DNA from: Calditrichia bacterium
GTDB taxonomy: Bacteria > Calditrichota > Calditrichia > RBG-13-44-9 > J075
DNA length: 64,000 nt
NCBI GenBank assembly: GCA_028284445.1
Contig: JANQRS010000029.1
Span: 186,001-250,000 of the forward strand
Direction of reading: 5' to 3'
In this document: in pieces, positions 27,833-37,237 of the stretch
How the letters are laid out: the number at the start of each line of letters is the position of its first letter
Position numbering within the stretch: the stretch's first letter is position 1
The notes under the pieces: model-generated
Databases searched by the model: none
Told to the model about the DNA's origin: nothing
Seen by the model: only the letters and a program-made list of their open reading frames with translations
Program-made: the position numbers and the translations under genes

Positions 27833-28900
27833 ATGAAAAATGCGGGCACAAAATGGCTGATTTTCATTATAGCAGCCCTGATGCTGGTGGCATGTAGACC
27901 GCCGGAAGTTGAAGGGACTGTTATTAACATGCAAAAGAACCTTCTGGATGAAGCCTATGCCTCAGCTGAAGAAGCCGTAGAAAAATATCCGGGTAATGCC
28001 GAAGCGCAGTTCTACTGGGGATATTTGAATGGCGAGCACAAAAAAGATTATGCGGTTATGAATGATGCCTTTGATAAGGCCCTGGCTTTGAATCCGGCCC
28101 AAAACGTTAATTTTGGTGGTGGCACAGCAAAGTTGGGAGAGGCAGTTAATCAGTATCGCACCAACCTGTTTGCTGATAATTACAATTCTGCAGTGAAGCT
28201 GGTTAATTCAGCAATGGAAGCAGACGACAAGGACATGATGCAGAAGGCTATCGATAAATTGATGATTGCCAAGAATGCAGATCCTTCGCGTTCAGAGCCG
28301 TATCAACCTCTGGCAATTGCCAAGCTCTTCACCGGTGATTCCTCCGGTGCCGAAATGGTACTTGGCGAAGGCCTGAAGCAATATCCGGATGATGAAAACC
28401 TGCTTCTCGCTGCTGGTGACATCTACCTTCGTTCAGGTAAAATGGACGAAGCAACTGCCGCTTATAAGAAAGCGATTGAATTAAATCCTGGCAATGCCGC
28501 TGTTTATCAGCAGCTTGGACAAATGGAAGCAGGCAATCAGAATTGGGAATCCGCACAGAGCTATTTCGCCAAGGCGATCGAACTGGATCCGGATAATCCT
28601 GATCTTAGTTACAACATTGGCGTTACTTATTATAATCAGCAGCAGTATGTGAAGGCGATTCCATTCTTCAAGAAGAATATGGAAATCAACGGAGATGACA
28701 TCAATACTGCCAAGATCATGGCTGTATGTTATGTTCAAACGGAAGATTTGCATTCCGAAGGTATCACTTACCTTGAGAGCGTTGTAGAGACCTATCCGGA
28801 TGACGCCACACTCTGGGAATACCTGGCGTTGTTGTATGGAAAGAGCGAAATGGCTGATAAAGCAGAAGCTGCTTTCAAGCGTTCGCAGGAACTGAAGTAA
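27833..28900 (+). CDS. TPR-repeat lipoprotein
   Basis: This 355-residue secreted lipoprotein has the signal sequence KWLIFIIAALMLVAC with lipobox Cys at residue 22. At least seven TPR-like helix pairs follow (for example AAYKKAIELNPGNAAVYQQLG, where the asparagine-glycine turns are typical, and SYFAKAIELDPDNPDLSYNIG). TPR lipoproteins scaffold envelope complexes; no catalytic domain is seen. It has a good SD (AAGGAG) 8 nt before ATG and may be co-transcribed with mtnA. A strong terminator follows. Confidence 0.88.
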   Translation: MKNAGTKWLIFIIAALMLVACRPPEVEGTVINMQKNLLDEAYASAEEAVEKYPGNAEAQFYWGYLNGEHKKDYAVMNDAFDKALALNPAQNVNFGGGTAKLGEAVNQYRTNLFADNYNSAVKLVNSAMEADDKDMMQKAIDKLMIAKNADPSRSEPYQPLAIAKLFTGDSSGAEMVLGEGLKQYPDDENLLLAAGDIYLRSGKMDEATAAYKKAIELNPGNAAVYQQLGQMEAGNQNWESAQSYFAKAIELDPDNPDLSYNIGVTYYNQQQYVKAIPFFKKNMEINGDDINTAKIMAVCYVQTEDLHSEGITYLESVVETYPDDATLWEYLALLYGKSEMADKAEAAFKRSQELK

Positions 28901-28981
28901 ATCTTTATCTGTATTGATCCCGCACATGTCGCCGGCTGCTGCCGGTGATTGTCGGAGAGATACATATTGCCCAAAACGAAG

Positions 28982-29013
28982 AAGGCCCGAACATGATGTT
29001 CCGGGCCTTTTTT
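28982..29013 (+). terminator. Intrinsic terminator, convergent with rex
   Basis: AAGGCCCGAACAT pairs with GTTCCGGGCCTT with one bulge, followed by six T residues. It ends the lipoprotein gene. The opposite strand also forms the stem but has a weaker T tract, so it may also stop rex transcripts. Confidence 0.85.
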
Positions 29014-29068
29014 GTTCAATTCAATATCTATTTCTCAATAACACTGAGGGGAATTCAGACAAACAGCT

Positions 29069-29695
29069 TTAGCCGGAACCATTTGTCAGGTAATAGGAGA
29101 GCGCCTCAATTTCAATGGCAGTATTCTCGTTCTTGACGTGTATGCCCTTAGGCGCCTTAATGCTGATTGGTGCAAAATTAAGAATCGCTTTGACCCCGGC
29201 ATCCATCAATTCTTCTGCAGTATTTTGAGCAGCCCAAGTCGGAACGGCAATAATACCGATATCTATCTTCTCCGCCTTGATGTGTTCCTTCATCTTTGCC
29301 GCATCTTTTACGGTTAAGTGATGAATTTGCTCATCAACCTTTTCCGAATCTGTATCCATGATTAAACAAACATTGAAGCCTTGTTTGGAAAATTCAGCGT
29401 AGTTGACCAATGCGCGACCGATATTACCGGCGCCGACTATGGCGACTCGCCACTTTCTATTCAGGCCGAGAATATCGCCAATTTGTTCTTTCAATGCCTT
29501 GGTGTTATAGCCCAGGCCGCGTTTCCCGAAAGTCCCGAAGAATGAGAGATCCTTTCTGACCTGGGCTGAAGTAATACCGTCCATTTCTGCCAGCTGATCC
29601 GAAGAAACAGTATCAATACTGTTCTCAATCAGTTGTTCCAGGGAGCGGTAGTACTTCGATAGGCGCCGAATGGTGGAGTCAGAAATCTTCTTCAT
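29069..29695 (-). CDS. rex: Redox-sensing transcriptional repressor Rex
   Basis: This 208-residue Rex has an N-terminal winged helix (ISDSTIRRLSKYYRSL, DQLAEMDGITSAQVRKDLSFFGTFGKRGLGY) and a C-terminal NAD(H)-binding Rossmann domain with VAIVGAGNIGRAL and PTWAAQNTAEELMDAGVKAILNF spread over the fold. Rex represses fermentation and respiration genes when NADH is low. A good SD (AGGAT) is 7 nt before ATG. It lies downstream of the gyrA terminator, so it is probably its own unit. Confidence 0.96.
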   Translation of the reverse strand: MKKISDSTIRRLSKYYRSLEQLIENSIDTVSSDQLAEMDGITSAQVRKDLSFFGTFGKRGLGYNTKALKEQIGDILGLNRKWRVAIVGAGNIGRALVNYAEFSKQGFNVCLIMDTDSEKVDEQIHHLTVKDAAKMKEHIKAEKIDIGIIAVPTWAAQNTAEELMDAGVKAILNFAPISIKAPKGIHVKNENTAIEIEALSYYLTNGSG

Positions 29696-29760
29696 TAGTT
29701 AAATCCTGAATATCATACGTATTACGGTCATAGGTTTCAACGTCAAAGAATACAAAGAAA

Positions 29761-29796
29761 CCGCTGAGAATCAAAACGGTTTTTGATTCTCAGCGG
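29761..29796 (-). terminator. Perfect hairpin downstream of gyrA
   Basis: CCGCTGAGAATCAAAA (29761-29776) pairs exactly with TTTTGATTCTCAGCGG (29781-29796) around a 4-nt loop. On the minus strand it is followed by TTTCTTTG. It sits about 37 bp after the gyrA stop codon and before rex. Confidence 0.85.
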
Positions 29797-29832
29797 CTAG
29801 GTTATTGAAAAAGCTAAATATTAGCTTCGTAT

Positions 29833-32277
29833 TTATTCCGGGGTTTCTTCAGCGTCCTCAGTAGCGATCCGGGCAACATCGCTGACCTTCGCACCTTCAT
29901 CAAGGCGCATGAGACGAACTCCCATTGTGTCGCGACCGATGGTGCTGATATTGCCGACCTTGATGCGCAGAACCACAGCAGAGTCCGAAATGAGCATCAA
30001 ATCATCTTCATCAACCACTTCCTTGATCGACACTAGCTTGCCGGTTTTGTCGTTGACCTTGAAGGTGCGGATACCTTTACCACCACGATGCGTGATGCGG
30101 TATTCGCCAAAGTCAGTTCGCTTTCCGTAGCCAAGTTCCGAAACAGAAAGCAGTGAGCCTTCACGCTTGATGACAACCATGCCGATTACAACATCACCCT
30201 TGGCAAGGGTAATACCACGAACACCGGCAGCAACACGGCCCATTTCCCGAACTTCACTTTCAGGGAAGCGAATGGCCTGTCCCATCGAAGTTGCCAGGAC
30301 GATGTCATTATTGCCGTCGGTCAATTTTGCTTCGATCAGCGTGTCATCTTCGTTGAGCTTGATAGCATAGATGCCATCGCGGCGCGGTTTACTGAAGGCC
30401 ATCAGGTTGGTTTTCTTCACCGTGCCGCTACGGGTTGCGAAGGTTACGAATTGATCATCCGAAAACTCTTTCACGGTAATGAAGCTCTTGATGTTCTCGC
30501 CTTTTTCCACCTGCAGCATATTGATGACGGCTCGGCCTTTTCCGGCTTTTCCAATTTGCGGAATTTCGTGAACCTTCAGCCAATAACACTTTCCTCGATC
30601 TGTGAGGAAGAGGATGTAATGATGTGTTGAGGCGATGAAGAGATGTTCAACGAAGTCTTCGCCCTTGGCAACGGCGCCGGTACTACCGCGGGTATTGCGG
30701 TTTTGACGGCGATAGCCGCTAACCGGGAAGCGCTTGATGTAGCCATCTTTGGTAATGGTGATGACCATATCTTCTTCTGCGATCATATCTTCGATCGAGA
30801 ACTCTTCATAGTTCTTGATAATTTCGGTGCGGCGCTCATCGCCGTAGGTTTTTTGCAGTTCCAACAGCTCTTCTTCGATCAACTGCATTTGCAGTTCGCG
30901 ACTGGCCAAAATCGCCTTGAGGCGCGCAATCGTTTTGATGATTTCTTTATATTCATCTTCGATTTTCTTGCGTTCCAGACCGGTCAGGCGCTGCAGACGC
31001 ATATCAAGAATTGCCTTGGCTTGAATTTCCGATAACTTGAATTTTTTCATTAAGTTATCGCGGGCAGTTTCCGGACTGCGTGACTTCTTGATGATGGCAA
31101 TAATTTCATCAATATTGTCCAGCGCGATGATGTAACCTTCCAGGATATGAGCCCGTGCTTCAGCTTTTTCCAGCTCGAACTGGGTGCGGCGCAGAATTAC
31201 TTCCAGGCGGTGATCAATGAAATGCTGTAGCATTTCACGGATCGGCATTACCTTCGGCTGGCCGTTTACCAATGCCAGATTGATGATACCAAAAGTTGTC
31301 TGCATTTGCGTGTGCTTATAGAGATGATTCAGTACAACTTCCGGGGTCGCATCACGCTTCAGCTCGATAACCATGCGCATGCCATCACGATCCGATTCAT
31401 CCTTAATGTCAGAAATGCCTTCCAGTTTCTTGGCGCGAACCAGTCCGGCAATCTTTTCGATCAGCGAGGACTTGTTTACCTGATAAGGCAGTTCGGAAAC
31501 GATAATGCGGCTGCGGTTCTGACGCGCATGCTCGATATTAGCACGTGCACGAACCTTGACTTTCCCGCGGCCGGTTTCGTAGGCCTCTTTGATACCGGCG
31601 CTGCCGTAGATGATGCCGGCGGTCGGGAAATCAGGGCCTTTGATATGCTCCATAATTTCTTCGACGCTCTGTTCGGGATTTTTGATTTGCTTGATAAGCG
31701 CGCCAATAACTTCCGTCAGATTATGGGGCGGAATGTTGGTGGCCATCCCTACTGCAATACCGGAAGCGCCATTGCACAGCAAGGTTGGGAAAACGCTGGG
31801 CAAAATTTGCGGTTCTTCCAGTGTGTCATCAAAGTTCGGCTTGAAGCTTACCGTATTTTTTTCGAGGTCTTTCAAGATCTCATTGGAAAGGCGCATCAGG
31901 CGAACTTCGGTATAACGCATCGCTGCTGCGGAGTCACCGTCGATCGAACCAAAGTTGCCTTGTCCGTCGATCAGCGGATAGCGCAGGGAGAAGTCCTGTA
32001 CCATGCGAACCATGGTGTCATATACTGCAGAGTCACCATGCGGATGATACTTACCGAGAACTTCGCCGACCACGCGCGCGCTCTTCTTGTAGGGTCTGTT
32101 AAAGTACATTGACAATTCCGACATTCCATAGAGAACCCGGCGATGCACCGGCTTCAATCCGTCTCTGACATCCGGAAGTGCTCTGGCGACGATAACAGAC
32201 ATGGAATAATCGAGGTAGGAATTTTTCATTTCCTCTTCGATATCCAGTGGAACAATTCGTTGCCGTTGTAAATCCAT
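29833..32277 (-). CDS. gyrA: DNA gyrase subunit A
   Basis: This 814-residue subunit carries the breakage-reunion core: the winged helix, the catalytic Tyr in AAAMRYTEVRL, and GDSAVYDTMVRMVQDFSLRYP spread over the QRDR region. The C-terminal beta-pinwheel has the expected blades. The GyrA-box position (about residues 525-531) reads QNRNTRG, not the usual QRRGGKG or QNRGGRG, which may reduce DNA wrapping. The start ATG has GAGGTAG upstream. It lies next to gyrB on the same strand with a G/C-rich palindrome between, and a terminator follows. Confidence 0.96.
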   Translation of the reverse strand: MDLQRQRIVPLDIEEEMKNSYLDYSMSVIVARALPDVRDGLKPVHRRVLYGMSELSMYFNRPYKKSARVVGEVLGKYHPHGDSAVYDTMVRMVQDFSLRYPLIDGQGNFGSIDGDSAAAMRYTEVRLMRLSNEILKDLEKNTVSFKPNFDDTLEEPQILPSVFPTLLCNGASGIAVGMATNIPPHNLTEVIGALIKQIKNPEQSVEEIMEHIKGPDFPTAGIIYGSAGIKEAYETGRGKVKVRARANIEHARQNRSRIIVSELPYQVNKSSLIEKIAGLVRAKKLEGISDIKDESDRDGMRMVIELKRDATPEVVLNHLYKHTQMQTTFGIINLALVNGQPKVMPIREMLQHFIDHRLEVILRRTQFELEKAEARAHILEGYIIALDNIDEIIAIIKKSRSPETARDNLMKKFKLSEIQAKAILDMRLQRLTGLERKKIEDEYKEIIKTIARLKAILASRELQMQLIEEELLELQKTYGDERRTEIIKNYEEFSIEDMIAEEDMVITITKDGYIKRFPVSGYRRQNRNTRGSTGAVAKGEDFVEHLFIASTHHYILFLTDRGKCYWLKVHEIPQIGKAGKGRAVINMLQVEKGENIKSFITVKEFSDDQFVTFATRSGTVKKTNLMAFSKPRRDGIYAIKLNEDDTLIEAKLTDGNNDIVLATSMGQAIRFPESEVREMGRVAAGVRGITLAKGDVVIGMVVIKREGSLLSVSELGYGKRTDFGEYRITHRGGKGIRTFKVNDKTGKLVSIKEVVDEDDLMLISDSAVVLRIKVGNISTIGRDTMGVRLMRLDEGAKVSDVARIATEDAEETPE

Positions 32278-32366
32278 TAAAGTGCTACCTCTTATCTAGT
32301 ATGATCTAACGTTGTTGAAATCTTATGCTGGTGTTTCATTACATTGAACCCTGAGCTTTGTCTGTA

Positions 32367-32412
32367 CTGTCCCCCCTCTATCTCCCCCCGGGAGGAGATA
32401 GAGGGGGGACAG
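32367..32412. repeat. Perfect 19-bp palindrome between gyrB and gyrA
   Basis: CTGTCCCCCCTCTATCTCC (32367-32385) pairs exactly with 32394-32412, with an 8-nt centre. It belongs to the dispersed CCCCCTCTATCTCCCCCC palindrome family. There is no T tract on either side. It could fold in gyrB-gyrA RNA and affect the ratio of the two subunits, or may just be a mobile repeat. Confidence 0.9.
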
Positions 32413-32457
32413 CCTCGTGAGACTAAACCAGCTGACTCAATGTTTTAGCAAATATCC

Positions 32458-34383
32458 CTACACATCCAGGTTACGGACATATTTGGCATTGCGTTCGATA
32501 AAGGCGCGGCGCGGCGCGACCTGGTCACCCATCAGGGTGCTGAAAATGTGATCTGCTTCAGCAGCATTTTCCAGGGTTACCTGCATCAGCGTACGCTTTT
32601 CAGGATCCATGGTTGTTTCCCAAAGCTGGTCCGGGTTCATTTCACCTAAACCCTTATAACGACTAATGTTAACATTGCCATTTTTGCCGTTTTTGCTGAA
32701 GCGCTTTATAACTTCTTCTCTCTCATCATCATCATATGCATATGCTTCCTGTTTGCCGCTCTTCACTTTGTATAGTGGTGGTTGGGCAATGTAGACATGT
32801 CCCAATTCTACCAACTCTTTCATATAACGGAAAAAGAATGTTAGTAAGAGCGTGCGAATGTGTGAGCCATCCACATCGGCATCTGTCATGATAATGATTT
32901 TGTGATAGCGTAGCTTTTCACCATCAAAATCGCCGTCACCAATGCCGGTGCCCAGGGCAGTAATGATGGTTTTGATTTCATCGTTGGAAAGGATTTTGTG
33001 CAGGCGTGCTTTTTCCACGTTCAGGATTTTACCTTTCAGCGGTAGAATAGCCTGGAAGCGACGATCGCGGCCCTGCTTTGCCGAGCCACCCGCCGAATCA
33101 CCCTCCACCAGATAGATTTCGCACTGTTCCGGATCGCTAATGGAGCAATCGGCCAGTTTGCCGGGCAAGCTACCACTTTCCAGGGCGCTTTTACGGCGGG
33201 TCAGCTCGCGGGCTTTCTTTGCTGCCTCACGGGAGCGGGCTGCGGCCTGACCTTTTTCGATGATCTTCTTACCAACCGAAGGATTCTCTTCAAGAAATTC
33301 GGCCAGTTTTTCATTTACGGTAGATTCTACAATACCACGGACTTCACCGTTACCCAACTTGGTCTTGGTCTGACCTTCGAACTGCGGCTCGCCAACTTTT
33401 ACGCTAACAATGGCTGTCAGACCTTCGCGAGTATCCTCACCCTGCAAGGTCGTGTTTTTCAGCAGGTTGTTTTTGCTGCCGTAGCTATTGAGGGTACGAG
33501 TGAGGGCGGACTTAAAACCGCTAAGGTGAGTACCCCCTTCGATGGTATTTACATTATTACAGTAGGTAAAAATGTTGTCGCTGAAGGAGTCGTTATAACC
33601 GAAGGCGATTTCAACCTGAACGCCTTCTTTTTCTTCTTCGAAGTAGATCGGCTTGTGCAGGCTGATGCGGTTTTCATCGAGATATTTTACGAATTCGATA
33701 AGACCGCCCTTATAATGGAAGATCTCTTCCCGGCCTTCTTCGCGCTCATCCGTCAACACAATTTTCAGGCCTTTGTTCAGGAAGGCCAGATCACGAAGAC
33801 GTTTGGCTAGAATGTCGAATTCGTACTTGACCTTGCGGAAGATAGTATCGTCAGCCAGGTAGGTGGTTTTGGTCCCGGTCTTCTTGCTTTTGCCGGTTTT
33901 GGCTACCGGACCGGTTGGAATACCGCGCTCATAATCTTGCTCCCAAACTGCGCCATCGCGATATACTTCGACGTGGCAACTTTCGGCCAGGGCGTTTACC
34001 ACCGATGCACCAACACCGTGCAAACCGCCGGAAACCTTATAGGTGTCCTTGTCAAACTTACCACCAGCGTGAAGGACGGTCATAATCACTTCCAGGGCTG
34101 ATTTGCCGGAATCCTTATGCTTGCCTACCGGGATACCGCGGCCGTTGTCCTGCACCGTGATTTTTTCGCCTTCGTGAATAACGACATTTACTTCCGTACA
34201 AAACCCCGCCAAGGCTTCATCGATACTGTTGTCGACCAATTCATATACCAGGTGGTGGAGACCGCGACTGGTCACATCACCGATATACATGGCAGGTCGC
34301 ATTCTGACCGCTTCAAGCCCTTTTAGGACCTGAATATTGTCAGCAGAGTATGAATTCTTGGGGGTGCTTTTCTTTTCTGCCAT
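32458..34383 (-). CDS. gyrB: DNA gyrase subunit B
   Basis: This 641-residue subunit has the GHKL ATPase (VDNSIDEALAGF, VQDNGRGIPVGKHKDSG, GGLHGVGASVVNALAE), the transducer domain, and the Toprim domain (YLVEGDSAGGSAKQGRDR, LPLKGKILNVEKAR, MTDADVDGSHIRTLLL). The C-terminus has SRYKGLGEMNPDQLWETTMDP. The length is the short bacterial type without the extra proteobacterial insert. ATG has GAGGAAC upstream. It is adjacent to dciA, with 13 bp between. Confidence 0.97.
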   Translation of the reverse strand: MAEKKSTPKNSYSADNIQVLKGLEAVRMRPAMYIGDVTSRGLHHLVYELVDNSIDEALAGFCTEVNVVIHEGEKITVQDNGRGIPVGKHKDSGKSALEVIMTVLHAGGKFDKDTYKVSGGLHGVGASVVNALAESCHVEVYRDGAVWEQDYERGIPTGPVAKTGKSKKTGTKTTYLADDTIFRKVKYEFDILAKRLRDLAFLNKGLKIVLTDEREEGREEIFHYKGGLIEFVKYLDENRISLHKPIYFEEEKEGVQVEIAFGYNDSFSDNIFTYCNNVNTIEGGTHLSGFKSALTRTLNSYGSKNNLLKNTTLQGEDTREGLTAIVSVKVGEPQFEGQTKTKLGNGEVRGIVESTVNEKLAEFLEENPSVGKKIIEKGQAAARSREAAKKARELTRRKSALESGSLPGKLADCSISDPEQCEIYLVEGDSAGGSAKQGRDRRFQAILPLKGKILNVEKARLHKILSNDEIKTIITALGTGIGDGDFDGEKLRYHKIIIMTDADVDGSHIRTLLLTFFFRYMKELVELGHVYIAQPPLYKVKSGKQEAYAYDDDEREEVIKRFSKNGKNGNVNISRYKGLGEMNPDQLWETTMDPEKRTLMQVTLENAAEADHIFSTLMGDQVAPRRAFIERNAKYVRNLDV

Positions 34384-34396
34384 AACTATCTGTTCC

Positions 34397-34699
34397 TCAG
34401 TAAAATTTAATTTCCTTGATTGCAGATTTTCCGATTTTATCGTTTAATTTTTGAATGATTTCGTGTTTGAAGAAGGATAACTCCTGCCGCCAGGCGTCAT
34501 TATCAACTTTAACGAACATGATGCCATCCACGACTTTCTTCGGTTCAGTTTGCGCGGCAATTTCTTTGCCGACGGTGGTATCCCAATAAGCAATAGACAG
34601 ATTCTCATCGAATCGCTCGCGCAATCCGGCAGCCTTCAGGAAGCCCAGGATTGAGTCGCGAATTTTTTTCTCGTTGCTAAAAGGCTTTTTACGCCTCAT
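34397..34699 (-). CDS. dciA: DciA-family (DUF721) helicase-loader-like protein
   Basis: This 100-residue basic protein of the DUF721 family has W-D-T-x-V (AYWDTTVGKEIAAQTEP), VKVDNDAWRQELSFFKHEIIQKLN and an ending KEIKFY typical of the KH-like domain. Family member DciA loads the replicative helicase DnaB in bacteria without DnaC/DnaI. The location between recF and gyrB is the classic context. It starts at ATG 34699; the SD is weak. Confidence 0.9.
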   Translation of the reverse strand: MRRKKPFSNEKKIRDSILGFLKAAGLRERFDENLSIAYWDTTVGKEIAAQTEPKKVVDGIMFVKVDNDAWRQELSFFKHEIIQKLNDKIGKSAIKEIKFY

Positions 34700-34768
34700 G
34701 AAATTACGCCCAGTATAAAAGTATACAAATGTTCACTTCTTGTCGCAAGCGTTAAATACAAATTCAGG

Positions 34769-35884
34769 TCAGGATGCCAGGGCGGCGATATTGCCATTTT
34801 CCACAAAATAGTAGTGAGTGGGGGCATCAAAGCCCTGGACCTTCTCAAAGAAATTGCGGGAGGTGGTTGTAACAAAAACCTGCCCAATGTTGCTGAGTTG
34901 CTGGAGCATCATGCGAATTCTACCGGCATCCAGTTCCCCGAAAATATCGTCGAATAGCAGAATCGGGGGCTGCATCTGTTGCAGCTGCAGGTAATCAAAT
35001 TCTGCCAGTTTCAGCGCAATCACCAGCGTCTTATGCTCACCCTGGCTGGCATAAGCCTTCATTGGTTTACCGTTGATCAGGAAGAGCATATCGTCGCGAT
35101 GCGGGCCTAGTTCTGTTGTGCCGGTATCGCGTTCCCGGGGCCGTTTCTGCTCGAAAAGGCGTCTGTAAACCGCTTCCAGGTCGTCGTCGCCTTTTTGATG
35201 GACGTTGGTCTGGTATATGATCTTTACGCTGTCGTCTTTATCGCTGAGTTGCCCATAATAATGTTTTATTAAGGCATCGAGCTTTTCGATGGTCTCGCGG
35301 CGTTTCTCAATAAGCTGAACGCCATTGCGAATCAGATTTTCTTCCCAGGGAATCAACAGTTGCGGATCACGAGACGTTGCGGACTGCAGTTGTTGATTGC
35401 GCTGCCGGAGCGAGCGATTGTATTCGATCAGATGATGCAAATAGAGCTTGCTGGACTGTGATAAAAGAATATCCAGAAAGCGCCGGCGTTGCAGGGGGCT
35501 GCCCTGAGAAAGACTTAAATCTGCAGGATGAAGGAGGACAATCGGAACGGAGCCGATGTATTCAGAAAAGCGATTGGCTTTTTGTCCGTTAATGGTCAGC
35601 TGTTTGCCGCTGCTTCCGGCGTAGGCCAGCGCAGAGGTTAGCTTTTGACCGGCATCGGAGCGAAACTCTCCCTGAATCCGAAACATGTTTTGCTGATTTA
35701 AAATCAAATGCTTATCACTTTTGGTGCGGAAGCTTTTTGTTAATGCCAAATAATGAATGGCTTCCAAAATCGTTGTTTTGCCGGAGCCATTATCGCCATA
35801 GATGACATGGATCCCATCGTCGAATGTTAATTCGACCTGCTCATATATCCTGAAGTTACTCAGGGAGAGGCGCTCAAGCCGCAT
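34769..35884 (-). CDS. recF: DNA replication and repair protein RecF
   Basis: This 371-residue SMC-like ATPase has Walker A GDNGSGKTTILEAI near residue 30, LLHPADLSLSQGSPLQRRRFLD, the signature SQGEHKTLVIALKLAEF and Walker B ILLFDDIFGELD. RecF works with RecO and RecR in gap repair. It opens MRLERLSLSNFRIYEQV, the family start. It sits between dnaN and dciA, in the conserved order. Confidence 0.96.
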   Translation of the reverse strand: MRLERLSLSNFRIYEQVELTFDDGIHVIYGDNGSGKTTILEAIHYLALTKSFRTKSDKHLILNQQNMFRIQGEFRSDAGQKLTSALAYAGSSGKQLTINGQKANRFSEYIGSVPIVLLHPADLSLSQGSPLQRRRFLDILLSQSSKLYLHHLIEYNRSLRQRNQQLQSATSRDPQLLIPWEENLIRNGVQLIEKRRETIEKLDALIKHYYGQLSDKDDSVKIIYQTNVHQKGDDDLEAVYRRLFEQKRPRERDTGTTELGPHRDDMLFLINGKPMKAYASQGEHKTLVIALKLAEFDYLQLQQMQPPILLFDDIFGELDAGRIRMMLQQLSNIGQVFVTTTSRNFFEKVQGFDAPTHYYFVENGNIAALAS

Positions 35885-35928
35885 TGGGGCACCTGTCCCG
35901 TCCGCCTTTGCTGACGATCAGCAGAAAC

Positions 35929-37050
35929 TTACACATTTTCCAGCCTGATCGGCATCAGTAGCATCAGCTGGTCTTCATTTTCCGCGCCGTCTACCGGTCG
36001 CGCCAGCACCGCAAAGTCCGGCCGCACCATCTGCAGAACCACCTGCGGTGAATCAACATGCTTGAGAATATCCTGCAAATACTTTGAGTTGAAGCCAATC
36101 GTGAAATCGTCCCCGTTAAACTCACAGGGAATCTTTTCCACAGCCTCACCGCCGTAATCCATATCCTCAGCCTGAATAATGACTTCATTCGGAGTGATTT
36201 TCAATACCACCTGCGCCGTAATAGGATTGGAAAAAAGAGACACCCGGCGTACTGAGGACAAAAAGTCGGCGGTATCGATTTTCATTTCAAAATTGATCTC
36301 GGGCGGAATGACCCGGTTATAGTCCACATAGCTTTCTTCAATCAGCCGGGCGTAGAGCCGGGTGTTATCCATATTGAAGAGGGCGTGTTTGTCGCCGAGA
36401 TTTAATGCGCTGATACCTTCGGAGGGCAGGCTGCGCAATACAAAGTTGATGGCTCGCGTGGAAATAATGGCATTTAAGCCGTCCTGCGGCAGATTGTCGT
36501 CTGCGTAGTTCAACATTGCCAGTCGATGTCCGTCTGTGGCAACTGCACGAAACTTCTCATTGCCCAATTCACAAAACACACCGGTTAATGCCGGACGAAG
36601 TTCGTCCGTTGAACAGGCAAAAACGGTTTTGGTAAAGAGGCGATTCAACATCTCGTTGGGAATCAACACCTCGCGGGCATCTCCCAATTCCGGCTTCTGC
36701 GGAAATTCTGCGGGATTCTCGCTGCCGATCTTGTACTGACCAAAATCCGACAACACCTGCAGGCGATAATTGCTATCTGATTCAAACGTCAATTCGATAC
36801 CGTTCGGCAGCTCGCGCACCATGTCATGGATCAAACGGCCAGGTATGGCCAATGAGCCTTCGCGCTCAATATTAGCCTTTACATGACTGGCCATGGTGAT
36901 CTCCAGATCGGTGGTAACAAGCTCAACCTGCTCGCCTTCCGCCCGGAATAAAACGTTCTGTGTCATCGATATGGTAGAGCGGCTGGGAATGACGCTTACC
37001 ACCTTCTGAAGTGCCGCATAAATCTCATCCCGCTGGATGCTGAATTTCAT
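35929..37050 (-). CDS. dnaN: DNA polymerase III beta subunit (sliding clamp)
   Basis: This sliding clamp of about 373 residues opens MKFSIQRDEIYAALQKV and has three clamp folds, with LRPALTGVFCEL and ATDGHRLA in the middle and LMLLMPIRLENV at the end. It tethers polymerase to DNA. ATG 37050 is preferred over 37053 because GGAGG lies 6 nt before it and only 3 nt before the other. dnaA is not upstream in this window; the next gene is WbqC-like. Confidence 0.96.
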   Translation of the reverse strand: MKFSIQRDEIYAALQKVVSVIPSRSTISMTQNVLFRAEGEQVELVTTDLEITMASHVKANIEREGSLAIPGRLIHDMVRELPNGIELTFESDSNYRLQVLSDFGQYKIGSENPAEFPQKPELGDAREVLIPNEMLNRLFTKTVFACSTDELRPALTGVFCELGNEKFRAVATDGHRLAMLNYADDNLPQDGLNAIISTRAINFVLRSLPSEGISALNLGDKHALFNMDNTRLYARLIEESYVDYNRVIPPEINFEMKIDTADFLSSVRRVSLFSNPITAQVVLKITPNEVIIQAEDMDYGGEAVEKIPCEFNGDDFTIGFNSKYLQDILKHVDSPQVVLQMVRPDFAVLARPVDGAENEDQLMLLMPIRLENV

Positions 37051-37237
37051 CATTTTCCTCCGCGATGTAGTAGAAAATTCTATCTTGTGAATTTACAGAA
37101 TTTTTGATCTTTTTCCAAGGAAAAACTTGGATAAATCCATCGGAAATCGCTAAAAATCTTCGCTTTCAAAACTATTGAAAAACAATATCTTAGAAGCAGC
37201 CAAAGTGCAGGAAAAAATGTCGTCCTTGAAAGGCGTC

